Source: Burkholderiaceae bacterium
GTDB taxonomy: Bacteria > Pseudomonadota > Gammaproteobacteria > Burkholderiales > Burkholderiaceae_C
Direction: 5' to 3'
Assembly: GCA_913776825.1 (NCBI GenBank)
Contig: CAJYPV010000002.1
Coordinates: 62,001-126,000 of the forward strand
Length of the DNA: 64,000 bases
The notes below the pieces were generated by a model. That model was not told the DNA's origin, searched no databases, and worked only from the letters and a program-made list of their open reading frames with translations. Positions 46,332 through 55,445 of the stretch are shown piece by piece; positions within the stretch are counted from its first letter, which is position 1, and each line of letters begins with the position of its first letter. Both the position numbers and the translations under genes were made by a program.

Positions 46332-46895
46332 ATGAGACAGCCCGTCCCCCTCGCCCACGCCTCCCGCCTGCTGAACCATGGCCCCACCGTGCTGGTGGCC
46401 TCCGCGTATCAGGGCCAGCGCGATGTGATGGCGGCGGCCTGGAACATGCCGCTGGACTTCGACCCGCCCAAGGTGGCGGTGGTGATCGACAAGTCGACCT
46501 TCTCGCGCGGCCTGATCGAAGCTTCCGGCAGTTTCGTGCTGAGCGTGCCGTCTGCGGCTCAGGTGGATCTGGTGACCGGCGTCGGCCACACCACCGGGCG
46601 GGAGGTCGACAAGTTCAGCCGTTTCGACATCCAGACCGAGCCCGCCAGCCAGGTCGAGGCGCCGCTGGTCCTCGGTTGTCTGGCCTGGCTGGAGTGCCGG
46701 ATCTATCCCGAGCCCCACAACCAGTCGCGTTATGACCTGTTCCTGGCCGAGGTCGTCGCGGCCTGGGCGGACGACGCCGTCTTCCAGAACGGCCACTGGC
46801 AGGATCTGCCGCCCGAGCAGCGCGCCCTGCATCACCTGGGCGGCGGCCATTACCTCACCACCAGCGGGTTGCTGGCGGGCCGCATGCCGACCTGA
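46332..46895 (+). CDS. Flavin reductase-like protein
   Basis: The 187-residue product fits the flavin reductase-like FMN-binding family: TVLVASAYQGQRDVMAAAWN, PPKVAVVIDKSTFSRGLIEA, FVLSVPSAAQVDLVTGVGHT, then APLVLGCLAWLECRI. These proteins bind FMN and often reduce flavin for a partner monooxygenase. No partner is adjacent; serB lies 47 bp upstream. GGAGG is about 8-12 bp before the ATG. Confidence 0.82.
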   Translation: MRQPVPLAHASRLLNHGPTVLVASAYQGQRDVMAAAWNMPLDFDPPKVAVVIDKSTFSRGLIEASGSFVLSVPSAAQVDLVTGVGHTTGREVDKFSRFDIQTEPASQVEAPLVLGCLAWLECRIYPEPHNQSRYDLFLAEVVAAWADDAVFQNGHWQDLPPEQRALHHLGGGHYLTTSGLLAGRMPT

Positions 46896-47016
46896 CGAGC
46901 GGCTTCCCGCGCTGAATCCGTCCGATCCCGGTCCCCTCCCGGGTTCCAGGGAGGCGCGCCCCCTTGTAGCGCTCGGCCTTCCCTGCCATGCTGGACCCCT
47001 CTGACAGGGAGATGCG

Positions 47017-49383
47017 ATGGCCGAGCCGCACGAGACGATGCCGGACGCCGCCACCATGGCCGCACTGCTGGCCCAGGCGGACATCGGACTGATCTGGACG
47101 GATGCCCAGGGCCAGATCCGTTATCCCAATGCGCGCTTTCGACGCTGGACCCGCGCGAGCTCGCTGTTCGACTGCTGCGAGGCCCTGACGCCCGAGGGGC
47201 TGGCGCATCTGCTGGCCTGCTCGCCCTCTGCCACCAACGCCTCGGCGCCCGCGCCCGTCTCCGAATCCGCATCGACATCGACATCGGCATCCGCATCGGC
47301 GCCTGGGTTCTCCTCGGCACAGCCGCCCCTCACGCAGCCCGCCACCTCGTGCTGCGGCGCCGACGACGCCGCGACCTCGGCCTCACCGACCTCCGCGTCG
47401 AGTCCCGCGTCCCCGTGGCCGACGATCACGCCCTGCCCCGCGCAACGGCTTCGACTTCGGCGGGACAACGGCGAATGGCTGCAGCTGGAGGTGCATGTGG
47501 CGCGGCCACCCGGCTCCGCGCTCTCCGCGCTGATGATGTGTCGCACCGACACCCGCGATGAGCGGGCCGCCATCGACCGGGTGCAGCGGGAGGTGCTGGA
47601 AGCCGTCGCGCGCGGCCGCTCGCTGCCGGAGGTGATGGATCTGCTGTGCCGCTGCGTGGAGGCGCTGTCGCCCGAGCTGCACTGTTCGGTGCTGGCGGTC
47701 GACGACACCGGCCGGGTGCATCCGCTGGCGGCGCCGAGCCTGCCCGCCGAGTACAGCGCGGCGCTGGACGGCGTCTTCATCGGCCCCAACGCCGGCTCCT
47801 GCGGCACCGCCGCCTGGCGTCGCGAGCCGGTGGAGGTGACCGACATCGCCACCGATCCGCTCTGGGCGCCCTACCGCACGCTCGCGCTGGCGCACGGCCT
47901 GCGCGCCTGCTGGTCCACGCCGATCCTGTTGACGGATGACCGGGTGGTCGCGACCTTCGCGCTCTACTACCGCGAGCCGCGCTCAGCGCCACCGTTCCAC
48001 CGCCGCATGGTGGAGGCCTGCATCCAGCTGTGCCAGATCGCGTTCATGCATCAGGCGCATCGACGCGAGATCGAGCGCCTGGCCTATGCCGACGGCGTCA
48101 CTGGCCTGCCCAACCGCACCCTGCTGAGCGACCGCGCAGAGCAAATGCTGCTGCTGGCCGCCCGTGCGCGCGGCCCGGCGGCGTTGCTGCTGCTGGACAT
48201 GGACCGCTTCAAGACGGTCAATGATTCGCTGGGCCATGCGGCCGGCGACGAGGTGCTGCGTCAGGTCGCGCAACGTTTGCTCGGCGCGCTTCGAGAGAGC
48301 GATACGCTGGCGCGCCTCGGCGGCGATGAGTTCGTGGTGCTGCTGCCGGGCTGCACCGCCGAAGACGGCCTGCAAGTGGCCGACAAGCTGCGGGAGGCCT
48401 TGCAGGCGCCGCTCACGCTGGAGAACGGCCGGCTGCAACTGCCGATGACCGCCAGCATCGGCGTGTGCGCGTATCCGCTGGATGGCGGCGATCTGGACCA
48501 ACTGCTCAAGAACGCCGACATCGCGATGTACGAGGCCAAGCGCGCCGGACGCGACTGCGCGCGCTACTTCCTCGATGCGATGAATCAGGCGCTGGATCAG
48601 CGCCTGGAGATCGAGACCGCGCTGCGGCATGCGCTCACGCAGAACACGCTGCAGTTGCACTACCAACCCAAGCTCAGTCTCACCGATGGTCGGCTGGTCG
48701 GCGTGGAAGCGCTGTTGCGATGGAAGGATGAGCGCCACGGCTGGATTCCCCCGGACCGCTTCATTCCGGTGGCGGAAGAAAGCGGCCTGATCGGCGCGCT
48801 GGATGCCTGGGTGATGGAACAGGCCTGCGCGCAATTGGCGCGCTGGCGGGCCGATGGTGTGGAGGTGCCGAGCCTGTCGGTGAACGTCTCACCCCTGCGC
48901 TTCCATCAGGACGATGTCGCCGCGCATGCGAGCGCGCTGCTGGTCCGCCACGGACTGCGCCCCCGCGACCTGACGCTGGAAGTCACCGAGCGGGTGATGC
49001 TGGACGACAACAGCCGCCCCCGCGAGCAGCTCCAGAAGCTCAATGCGATGGGCGTGGGCGTGTCGGTCGATGATTTCGGCACCGGCTATTCCAGCCTGAG
49101 CTACCTCAAGCGTCTGCCCGTCACCGAGATCAAGCTCGACAAGAGCTTTGTGCGCGATCTGGAGCTGGACCCGGACGACCGGGCGCTCGCCAGCGCGGTG
49201 ATCGGCATCGGCCGATCGCTGGGCATGAAGGTGGTGGCCGAAGGCGTGGAGACCGATGGCCAGCGGGAACTGCTGCGGCAGATGGGCTGCGACGAAGCCC
49301 AGGGTTACTTCTTTGCCCGCCCGCAGGCCGCCAGCGATCTGGTGAACTGGATCAACGCACGGCGGGCTCAGCCCGCCGGGTGA
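47017..49383 (+). CDS. PAS/GAF-GGDEF-EAL cyclic-di-GMP protein
   Basis: The 788-residue protein has an N-terminal PAS-like segment (ADIGLIWTDAQGQIRYPNAR), a Ser/Ala/Thr-rich low-complexity insert at about 70-135, and a GAF domain at about 195-340 (VLAVDDTGRVHPL, AGSCGTAAWRREPV). The GGDEF domain follows with intact GGDEF (435-439), then the EAL domain with EALLRW (564-566) and DDFGTG. Both active sites look complete, so synthesis and degradation of c-di-GMP are both possible. No transmembrane span is seen. Confidence 0.9.
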   Translation: MAEPHETMPDAATMAALLAQADIGLIWTDAQGQIRYPNARFRRWTRASSLFDCCEALTPEGLAHLLACSPSATNASAPAPVSESASTSTSASASAPGFSSAQPPLTQPATSCCGADDAATSASPTSASSPASPWPTITPCPAQRLRLRRDNGEWLQLEVHVARPPGSALSALMMCRTDTRDERAAIDRVQREVLEAVARGRSLPEVMDLLCRCVEALSPELHCSVLAVDDTGRVHPLAAPSLPAEYSAALDGVFIGPNAGSCGTAAWRREPVEVTDIATDPLWAPYRTLALAHGLRACWSTPILLTDDRVVATFALYYREPRSAPPFHRRMVEACIQLCQIAFMHQAHRREIERLAYADGVTGLPNRTLLSDRAEQMLLLAARARGPAALLLLDMDRFKTVNDSLGHAAGDEVLRQVAQRLLGALRESDTLARLGGDEFVVLLPGCTAEDGLQVADKLREALQAPLTLENGRLQLPMTASIGVCAYPLDGGDLDQLLKNADIAMYEAKRAGRDCARYFLDAMNQALDQRLEIETALRHALTQNTLQLHYQPKLSLTDGRLVGVEALLRWKDERHGWIPPDRFIPVAEESGLIGALDAWVMEQACAQLARWRADGVEVPSLSVNVSPLRFHQDDVAAHASALLVRHGLRPRDLTLEVTERVMLDDNSRPREQLQKLNAMGVGVSVDDFGTGYSSLSYLKRLPVTEIKLDKSFVRDLELDPDDRALASAVIGIGRSLGMKVVAEGVETDGQRELLRQMGCDEAQGYFFARPQAASDLVNWINARRAQPAG

Positions 49384-49892
49384 ACCGCCGTCGGGGTGAT
49401 GACGAGGCCGTCTTCATCGGCATACACCCAGTCGCCGGGCCGGATCCATTGGCCTTCGATCAGCACCGGCAGGTCGGCCAGGCCTTGATCGCGGCGCTCG
49501 GTCGGCATCGGCACATGGCCCAGGGCGAAGATGCCCAGGTCCGCCGATCGCAGTTCCTGCAGATCGCGGACCGCGCCATGCACGACCAGCCCGGCCCAGC
49601 CGTTCTTCGCCGCGCTGGCGGCGAGATTGCCGCCCACCAGCGAGCGGCGCAACGATCCGCCGCCCTCCACCACCAGCACCCGGCCGGCGCCGAAGCTTTC
49701 CACGGCTTCCTTCACCCGGCTGTTGTCTTCCAGACAGCGCACCGTGGCCACCGGCCCGGCAAAGCGCGGCCGACCGCCATAGGAGCGGTACAGGCTGCCC
49801 GGCAGCCAGCGGGTGGCCCCGCTGCTGTCGGCCTTCAATGAATCGCAGAGATCGCAGGTGGAGAAACGCAGGGTCGGATGCGGGGTCGTCAT
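49368..49892 (-). CDS. rraA: RraA-family regulator/aldolase
   Basis: The 174-residue product has the RraA fold signature: FSTCDLCDSLKADSS near the start, VATVRCLEDNSRVKEAV, LVVEGGGSLRRSLVGGNLA and VVHGAVRDLQELRSADLGIF. In E. coli RraA inhibits RNase E; related proteins in many bacteria are 4-hydroxy-4-methyl-2-oxoglutarate aldolases with the same Arg/Asp site. The gene ends 16 bp inside the convergent GGDEF-EAL gene. ATG 49892 gives the standard size. Confidence 0.88.
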   Translation of the reverse strand: MTTPHPTLRFSTCDLCDSLKADSSGATRWLPGSLYRSYGGRPRFAGPVATVRCLEDNSRVKEAVESFGAGRVLVVEGGGSLRRSLVGGNLAASAAKNGWAGLVVHGAVRDLQELRSADLGIFALGHVPMPTERRDQGLADLPVLIEGQWIRPGDWVYADEDGLVITPTAVHPAG

Positions 49893-50208
49893 CAAGGGCT
49901 CCTGAGAGAAAGAATCGCCGTGTTCAGCATGCCATGGCAGGGCATTCGGCTGACCCGGCCTGGAAAGGCCTGGAAAGGCCTGAATCGTCCCGGTCCGGCG
50001 GCGCCGTCGGCCTCCAGGCCGGAGGGCGTCATGCCTCGGCGGCGTCACGGTGGCGATGGCGCCGATCAGCGCATCGATGCAGGTCGAGGCCTTGCGCGCT
50101 CGCGCCGCGGGCGTCTGTGTGGGCGACCGTTCTATCGTCAACCGCAGCGGCTTCGTCGTCCTCGGAGGCCACGCCATCAAGCGCCATCACGCCTCAGCGG
50201 CCTTGGCG
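49893..50208. other. Intergenic region between the S4 gene and rraA
   Basis: The 316-bp gap contains a 10-bp direct repeat (TGGAAAGGCC twice, 49961-49980) upstream of rraA, and no ORF with coding character. Promoter elements for rraA are not distinct. A short overlapping frame on the plus strand is not supported. Confidence 0.5.
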
Positions 50209-50448
50209 TCAAGCGTCCGCAGGCGCCTGCACCTCGATCCGATGGCCGGCGAAGACCACCACCTGACCGGCGCGGATCTTGGCGGTCTTGCGCAGTTCGA
50301 TCTGGCCATCGACCTGCACCTGGCCGTCGGCGATCAGATGCCGCGCGGCGCCGCCGCTGTCGGCCAGGCTGCAGACCTTGAGCAGTTTGTCGAGTTCGAT
50401 GTAGTCGCCACGCAGGGCGAAAGGAATGGGGGTCGGGGTCGCGGACAT
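50209..50448 (-). CDS. S4-domain RNA-binding protein
   Basis: The 79-residue product is a minimal S4 domain, like YbcJ: YIELDKLLKVCSLADSGGAA, RHLIADGQVQVDGQIELRKT and AKIRAGQVVVFAGHRIEV. Such proteins bind structured RNA, possibly rRNA. ATG 50448 lies 4 bp after the stop of the ThDP enzyme gene, so both are on one transcript. Confidence 0.88.
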   Translation of the reverse strand: MSATPTPIPFALRGDYIELDKLLKVCSLADSGGAARHLIADGQVQVDGQIELRKTAKIRAGQVVVFAGHRIEVQAPADA

Positions 50449-50452
50449 GGGC

Positions 50453-52219
50453 TCATTGTCCGTCAGCGGCACCCTGGGCCCGCCGCTGCAGCGCGGCTTC
50501 CCGGATGCGCGTGAGCGTGGTGCGGCTGGTCGAGACATCCACCGGCAGCGTCAGATGGATCAAGGTGGGCCGTTCGGAGCGAATCGCCTCGCACAGCGCG
50601 GTCTCGACCTGCGCGGTGGTGTCGGCGCGGTGGGCCTCCCAGCCGTAAGCCCGGGCCAGCGCCGCGAAGTCGGGGTTGTGCAGATCGCTGCCGCTGACGC
50701 GGCCGGGATATTCGCGCTCCTGATGCATGCGGATCGTGCCGTAGCTGCCGTTGTCCACCACCAGGCTGATGAGCCGCCGTGCGCCATGGGCCATGGCGGT
50801 GGCCAGTTCCTGGCCGGTCATCAGGAAGTCGCCATCGCCCGCCACATTCACCGTCCAGCGCGAGCACTGCAGCAGGCTGGCCGCCACCGCCGCCGGCAGC
50901 CCATAACCCATCGCGCCGCTGGTCGGCGCCAGTTGGGTGCGACCGCCCTGGTGCAACGCGGTATAGCGATGGAAGCGATGCAGCCAGCCGCTGTAGTTGC
51001 CGGCCCCATTCGTGTAGATCGTGTCGGGCGGCAGCAGGCGATTGAGCAGACCGATGACAGCCGCCAGGTCCATCGATGTCGACGCCTCCGCCGTCAGCGC
51101 CGACCCCGCGGCTTGCTGATTGCGCTCATAGTCGGCCCGCGCCGCGGTCGTCCAGCCGGCCCAGGCGCGATCGCCGTCCGACGTCGGCTGCAGCGTCTCC
51201 AGCGCCAGCGCTGCGACGCTCATGCTGGCCTGGATCAGCAGATCGGCCGCATAGACGCGCCCCAGCTCTTCCGCGCCGGCATGCAGATGAATGAGCGATG
51301 GCGTCGGGCGAGGCGCCTGAATGAGCGTGTAGCCGCCAGTGGTCATTTCATCGAGCCGCGCGCCCAGCGCGATCAGCAGATCGGCCTCCGCCACCCGCTT
51401 CGCCAGCGCGGGATTGATGCCGATGCCCACATCGCCTGCGTAATGCGGATCATGGTTGTCGAAGAGGTCTTGCCGACGGAAGACGCTGCACACCGGCAAC
51501 TGCCAGCGATGCGCCACCCGCTGCAGGGCGGCGCAGGATTCGGCCGTCCAGCCGCTGCCGCCGACCAGCACCAGCGGCCGCTCCGCCCGCTCCAGCCGCT
51601 CTTGCAGCGTCTGCAGATCGGCCGGTGACGGCCAGGCCACGGCCGGCCGCGCCAGCGGCAGGATCGCCGCGCTGCAAGGCGCGGTGAGCATGTCCTCCGG
51701 CAGCACCAGCACCACCGGGCCAGGTCGACCCTGCTGAGCGGTGTGGAACGCACGGGCGATGTACTCGGGCAAGCGCTGCGGGTCCTGGACCTCCGCCACC
51801 CACTTGGCCATGCCCAGCGTGCCCGGGCCGAACATGTGGCGGTAGTCCACTTCTTGAAAGGCTTCGCGGTCGCGCTGGTCGGAGGCCACCTGACCGATGA
51901 ACAGGATCATCGGTGTCGAATCCTGGAAGGCGGTGTGCAGGCCGATGCTGGCGTTCGTCGCGCCGGGCCCTCGGGTCACGAAGCACACACCCGGACGGCC
52001 GGTGAGCTTGCCGCTGGCCTCGGCCATGAAGGACGCGCCGCCCTCATGACGGCAGGCGATGAAGCGGATGCGGTCGCGGTATTCGTGAAAGCCGTCCAGC
52101 ACCGCCAGATAGCTTTCGCCGGGCACGCCGAAAACCGTGTCCACGCCTTGCTCGATCAAGGCCTGCACCAGGACATGGCCGGCGAGTGGTGCGTCGGGTT
52201 GCTGCGAAGGGCTGCTCAT
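50453..52219 (-). CDS. Thiamine diphosphate-dependent enzyme (acetolactate synthase-like)
   Basis: The 588-residue enzyme has the three POX-type domains. The catalytic Glu lies in CRHEGGASFMAEA near residue 55, GPGATNA follows, the central Rossmann domain is about 190-330, and the ThDP motif GDGDF with VDNGSYG is near 460-490. It uses ThDP for decarboxylation or carboligation of a 2-oxo acid. No regulatory subunit is beside it, so biosynthetic IlvB is less likely, and a benzoylformate-type or oxalyl-type enzyme is possible. Confidence 0.88.
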   Translation of the reverse strand: MSSPSQQPDAPLAGHVLVQALIEQGVDTVFGVPGESYLAVLDGFHEYRDRIRFIACRHEGGASFMAEASGKLTGRPGVCFVTRGPGATNASIGLHTAFQDSTPMILFIGQVASDQRDREAFQEVDYRHMFGPGTLGMAKWVAEVQDPQRLPEYIARAFHTAQQGRPGPVVLVLPEDMLTAPCSAAILPLARPAVAWPSPADLQTLQERLERAERPLVLVGGSGWTAESCAALQRVAHRWQLPVCSVFRRQDLFDNHDPHYAGDVGIGINPALAKRVAEADLLIALGARLDEMTTGGYTLIQAPRPTPSLIHLHAGAEELGRVYAADLLIQASMSVAALALETLQPTSDGDRAWAGWTTAARADYERNQQAAGSALTAEASTSMDLAAVIGLLNRLLPPDTIYTNGAGNYSGWLHRFHRYTALHQGGRTQLAPTSGAMGYGLPAAVAASLLQCSRWTVNVAGDGDFLMTGQELATAMAHGARRLISLVVDNGSYGTIRMHQEREYPGRVSGSDLHNPDFAALARAYGWEAHRADTTAQVETALCEAIRSERPTLIHLTLPVDVSTSRTTLTRIREAALQRRAQGAADGQ

Positions 52220-52353
52220 GCGTCCGACTGTAGTCATCCACGCCGAGCGCGCAAGCGCCGCTGAAGGGGGCACTCTTCAGAGGGGTCAGTGCTTGACGTC
52301 CCCCCGGGACCCAGGGCTACGGTAGCCAGCCGCGATGGAGCCCCGGCCGCCTG

Positions 52354-52950
52354 TCAGCGCGGCACCAACGCGAGGACCGCCTGCGCCAGCTGCAGAAACG
52401 CCTTCTCGCGTGCATCCTCACTGCGCTCGATCAGCGCCTGCAGCCCTTCCGGCTCGGTCGTTCCGGCGGGCATCCGCATCTCCACCGTGTGGCCCGCGTA
52501 GGTGAGGCGAAGTCGCGCGCCGTTCACCATCGGTCCGCGGCCGAGCGTGGCCGGCAGCTCCCGCCAATCTGCCTGCTCGAATTGCGCGGCGAGACGCGAC
52601 AGGTCGTTCCCGGCGATCGAGGCCACCGGCGCCGGCGCGCGGGCTGCTTTGACGTCGGCGTCCTGGCGCAGGACCTGCCCGGATCGACGCACCGTCCATT
52701 CCCGGCCGGTTTCGCCGACGACGCCGTTCTGATAGGCGCCGATCGAGAGATCACTGCGCAGCGACATGGGCGTCGATCCTTGAGCTGGGTGGGGCATCGA
52801 ACTCGCCGAGGCAACCGGCGCTGACGCCGACACCGCCCCCGAGCCGGCCGCCACCGCCGCGCCCGAATCAGCGCAGCCCGCCGCGCCGAGGAGGACGGCC
52901 GCGCTCAGCGCCGCACGGTGTTCAGCGAGCAGTGCGGCGAATGGGCGCAT
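52354..52950 (-). CDS. Putative lipoprotein
   Basis: The 198-residue product starts at ATG 52950 with a signal ending in a lipobox (AALSAAVLLGAAGC). A Ser/Ala linker and a domain with DVKAARAPAPVASIAGNDLS and RLRLTYAGHTVEMRMPAGTT follow. The latter pattern resembles small periplasmic domains that bind or inhibit. The gene overlaps the 3' end of the preceding membrane-protein gene by 29 bp, in the oxidase gene chain. The function is unknown. Confidence 0.68.
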   Translation of the reverse strand: MRPFAALLAEHRAALSAAVLLGAAGCADSGAAVAAGSGAVSASAPVASASSMPHPAQGSTPMSLRSDLSIGAYQNGVVGETGREWTVRRSGQVLRQDADVKAARAPAPVASIAGNDLSRLAAQFEQADWRELPATLGRGPMVNGARLRLTYAGHTVEMRMPAGTTEPEGLQALIERSEDAREKAFLQLAQAVLALVPR

Positions 52951-53569
52951 GGGGCAGGTCGGCAGCAGCGAAGGCATCGGCCGATTCTGCGTGAACCGCC
53001 TCATCGGCACCCGTCCCTTGTCCCCACGACATCAGACCCACCAGCCCCAGCAGGCCCATGGCCACGCTCCACCCGATCAGCGCCCCACCGGCGACCCACT
53101 GGTCATCCAACAGATAGTTCACGCACAGGCCCTGCTCCTCGTCCAGATAGAGCAAGCCTGCCGTGGCCGTCATCCAGGCCGCATTGCCGAGGAAGAACAC
53201 CGCCACCACCGGCGACATCCGTCCACGCGCCCCGCGCAGCCCTGCACCCGCCAGCAGCCACAGCATCGCCTTGCAGGCGCCGATCCACGGCACCAGAATC
53301 GCCAGGTCCAGCGCGGCGGGAATCATCCACAGCGCCAGCACACAGGAAGCCCAGGTGGCGCCGAGCAGCCCGCCCGCATCGATGTTCCACGCACGCGCCC
53401 GCGCGCCGATCGCCCCCCCCATGAGCCAACCGGCGGCGCCCCACAAGGGCAACTCGACGGCCATGTGCAGACTCATGCGAGATTCCAGCGCCTCACGCAC
53501 GGCGGGCAGACACAGCAGCGCCGCCAATCCGAATCGCCCGCACAGGCGCCACCCGTCCAGGCGAGTCAT
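52922..53569 (-). CDS. Membrane protein of the oxidase cluster
   Basis: The 215-residue product starts at ATG 53569, overlapping the SCO stop as ATGA. Five to six hydrophobic segments are seen (FGLAALLCLP, ELPLWGAAGWLMGGAIGA, GLLGATWASCVLALWMIPAA, VVAVFFLGNAAWMTATAGLL, ALIGWSVAMGLLGLVGLM). It is the last membrane gene of the cbb3-like cluster and may help assembly. I do not recognise the family. Confidence 0.68.
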   Translation of the reverse strand: MTRLDGWRLCGRFGLAALLCLPAVREALESRMSLHMAVELPLWGAAGWLMGGAIGARARAWNIDAGGLLGATWASCVLALWMIPAALDLAILVPWIGACKAMLWLLAGAGLRGARGRMSPVVAVFFLGNAAWMTATAGLLYLDEEQGLCVNYLLDDQWVAGGALIGWSVAMGLLGLVGLMSWGQGTGADEAVHAESADAFAAADLPHAPIRRTAR

Positions 53570-54222
53570 CGCGGGCCCTTTGCCAGCGCACGGGCCTGTG
53601 CCAGGGCTTGCGCCCAATCGCTGGTGTCGAAGATGCCAACGACGCGTCCGGTCGCGTCCACCAGATGGATCGCGCCGTTGTGGGCGAAGCCGCCCACTCC
53701 ATCGGGGATGGCGACGATGCCCAAGGCGCGGCGCAGACGGCGGTCCTCATCGACGCTCACGGGCGCCGCGAGCGTCCATAGCCGCGCATCCGCGTGATGC
53801 CGTCGCGCATGATCGGCCAGTGCCGTCGGCGTGTCCTTCAGCGGGTCGATCGACACGGACAACAAACGCACCGACGATCCGTCCCGATCGATCTGCTGCT
53901 GGGCCTGCTCGAACGCCGTGCCCAGCGACTGACAGACCGACGCACAACGTGTGTAGATGAAGTCGACGAGCATCACCGTGCCAGAACGATCCACCGGCAT
54001 GGACCACGGGCGACCGCTCGAATCGACCAGCCGGGTGGCCGGCCACGGCAGCCCTTCGGCCTCGACGAGCGCGCGCCGGCGCGCTTCGAAGGTCCAGGTC
54101 GACAGCCCGCCGGTGAGCTGCGCCACGGCCAGCAGGAAGCCGATCAGCACGACCGCGCACGCGATCAGCGTGCCGGTCGGATGGCCGACCGAGACCGACG
54201 CGCCCGTCCTGCCCGTCGTCAT
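53566..54222 (-). CDS. SCO1/SenC copper chaperone
   Basis: The 218-residue product has an N-terminal membrane anchor (LIACAVVLIGFLLAVAQL) and a thioredoxin-like domain with the copper motif CASVC in YTRCASVCQ and the third ligand His in HNGAIHLVD. SCO proteins deliver copper to the CuA or CuB site of oxidases or keep cysteines reduced. It lies 3 bp after the cytochrome c gene, consistent with metallation of the oxidase. Confidence 0.9.
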   Translation of the reverse strand: MTTGRTGASVSVGHPTGTLIACAVVLIGFLLAVAQLTGGLSTWTFEARRRALVEAEGLPWPATRLVDSSGRPWSMPVDRSGTVMLVDFIYTRCASVCQSLGTAFEQAQQQIDRDGSSVRLLSVSIDPLKDTPTALADHARRHHADARLWTLAAPVSVDEDRRLRRALGIVAIPDGVGGFAHNGAIHLVDATGRVVGIFDTSDWAQALAQARALAKGPR

Positions 54223-54225
54223 GAT

Positions 54226-54819
54226 TCAGTCCCGCGACGGCAGATCCGTGGGCGAGAACGGCGTGGTCCGCCCCGAATGAGCGCTGCGCGCCGCCGCGAT
54301 CGTGTCGGGACGGACGGGGCTCGCCTGATTGCCCCATTGGGCGCGCACATGGCTGAGCACGGCGGCGATTTCCGCATCGGTCAGCAACGCACCGAACGCC
54401 GGCATCGCGCCGTTGTAGTTCTCGCCCTTGACCGACAGCGGCCCCGTCACGCCGAACAGCACGATGGCGGCGGTGGTGCTGTCCTTGCCCATCACCCATT
54501 CGCTGCCGGCCAGCGGCGGGAAGACCCCAGGCAAGCCCTGACCCTGCGCCTGATGACAGGCCGCACAGCGCGACGCGAAGACGGCCGCGCCATCCACGGC
54601 GCCTGTCACGGCGGCGGAGACTCCACCGAGGTCCGCCGCATGGCGACCGTCGCCCCACGCAGCAGGCGTGTCGATGTCGGCGCCGGCGATGTAGGCGATG
54701 CAGACCGCGAACAGCAGCGCGGCCGCGATCATCAGGGCCGTCGGGACCGGATTCTTGCGCTCGTGCGGATCGGGGTGCTCTCGGCGCTGCGGGTCGGAGA
54801 TCGGCGGTTCGGTGTTCAT
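54226..54819 (-). CDS. Membrane-anchored cytochrome c
   Basis: The 197-residue product starts at ATG 54819. It has one membrane segment (PTALMIAAALLFAVCIAYIA), then a linker and a class I cytochrome c domain with CAACH (heme attachment) and Met (NYNGAMPAF) as the axial ligand. It lies between the CcoO-like subunit and the SCO gene, and probably passes electrons to the oxidase. The length differs from the diheme CcoP. Confidence 0.88.
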   Translation of the reverse strand: MNTEPPISDPQRREHPDPHERKNPVPTALMIAAALLFAVCIAYIAGADIDTPAAWGDGRHAADLGGVSAAVTGAVDGAAVFASRCAACHQAQGQGLPGVFPPLAGSEWVMGKDSTTAAIVLFGVTGPLSVKGENYNGAMPAFGALLTDAEIAAVLSHVRAQWGNQASPVRPDTIAAARSAHSGRTTPFSPTDLPSRD

Positions 54820-54835
54820 GTCGGCATCCTCGTGG

Positions 54836-55435
54836 TCAGCGGGTGGTGGCTGCGGGCACCGCGTCCGCCACCGGATAGGTGTGGTCCATCGACCGGAGAT
54901 AGGCGACCAGGTCCTGGGCATCGCGGCTCGCGACCACATGCCGGCCCGTCGGCGCCTGACCCGGCGGCAAAGCGACTTCCACATCGCCGGGCGCCAGCTC
55001 GTCCTTCAGCTGGAACAGGAAGCGGTAGCTGGGCATCACGCTGCCCGGCACATAGGCGCGTGGCTGATAGAGATGGCCCAGATGCCAGTCCGCGCTGGGC
55101 TGGCGAGCGCCGATGTTGAACAGATCCGGACCGGTGCGCATCGTGCCGAGCAGATGCGGTCGGTCGTAGGCATAGTCCGCCGCCACGCTGGCGCGGCCCC
55201 AGCCGCGTGCGGCGTCAGGTCCCAGAGCGCGTGCCCGCGGCTGTTGCGAGTGGCAGTACACGCAGCCATTGGCGATGTAGACCTGCCGGCCCCGCAGCGC
55301 CGTCTCGTTGAACGGCTGCAGCGCGGCGGGCGCGGCCACCCGGCGCACCGTCAAGTAGGGCCACACGACCAGCAGACTCGTGGCGATGCTGAGCATCACC
55401 ATGCCGCCGGCAATCAATCGGGTTTCGTTGTTCAT
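54836..55435 (-). CDS. CcoO-like mono-heme cytochrome c subunit
   Basis: The 199-residue product starts at ATG 55435 with a membrane span (GGMVMLSIATSLLVVWPYLT) and has a CVYCH heme motif with NGCVYCHSQQPRARALG, the signature of FixO/CcoO. Later GTMRTGPDLFNIGARQPS and PGSVMPSYRFLF (Met ligand) agree. It is 10 bp after the CcoN-like gene. It is the electron-entry subunit of the oxidase. Confidence 0.9.
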   Translation of the reverse strand: MNNETRLIAGGMVMLSIATSLLVVWPYLTVRRVAAPAALQPFNETALRGRQVYIANGCVYCHSQQPRARALGPDAARGWGRASVAADYAYDRPHLLGTMRTGPDLFNIGARQPSADWHLGHLYQPRAYVPGSVMPSYRFLFQLKDELAPGDVEVALPPGQAPTGRHVVASRDAQDLVAYLRSMDHTYPVADAVPAATTR

Positions 55436-55445
55436 CGGGAACCTC

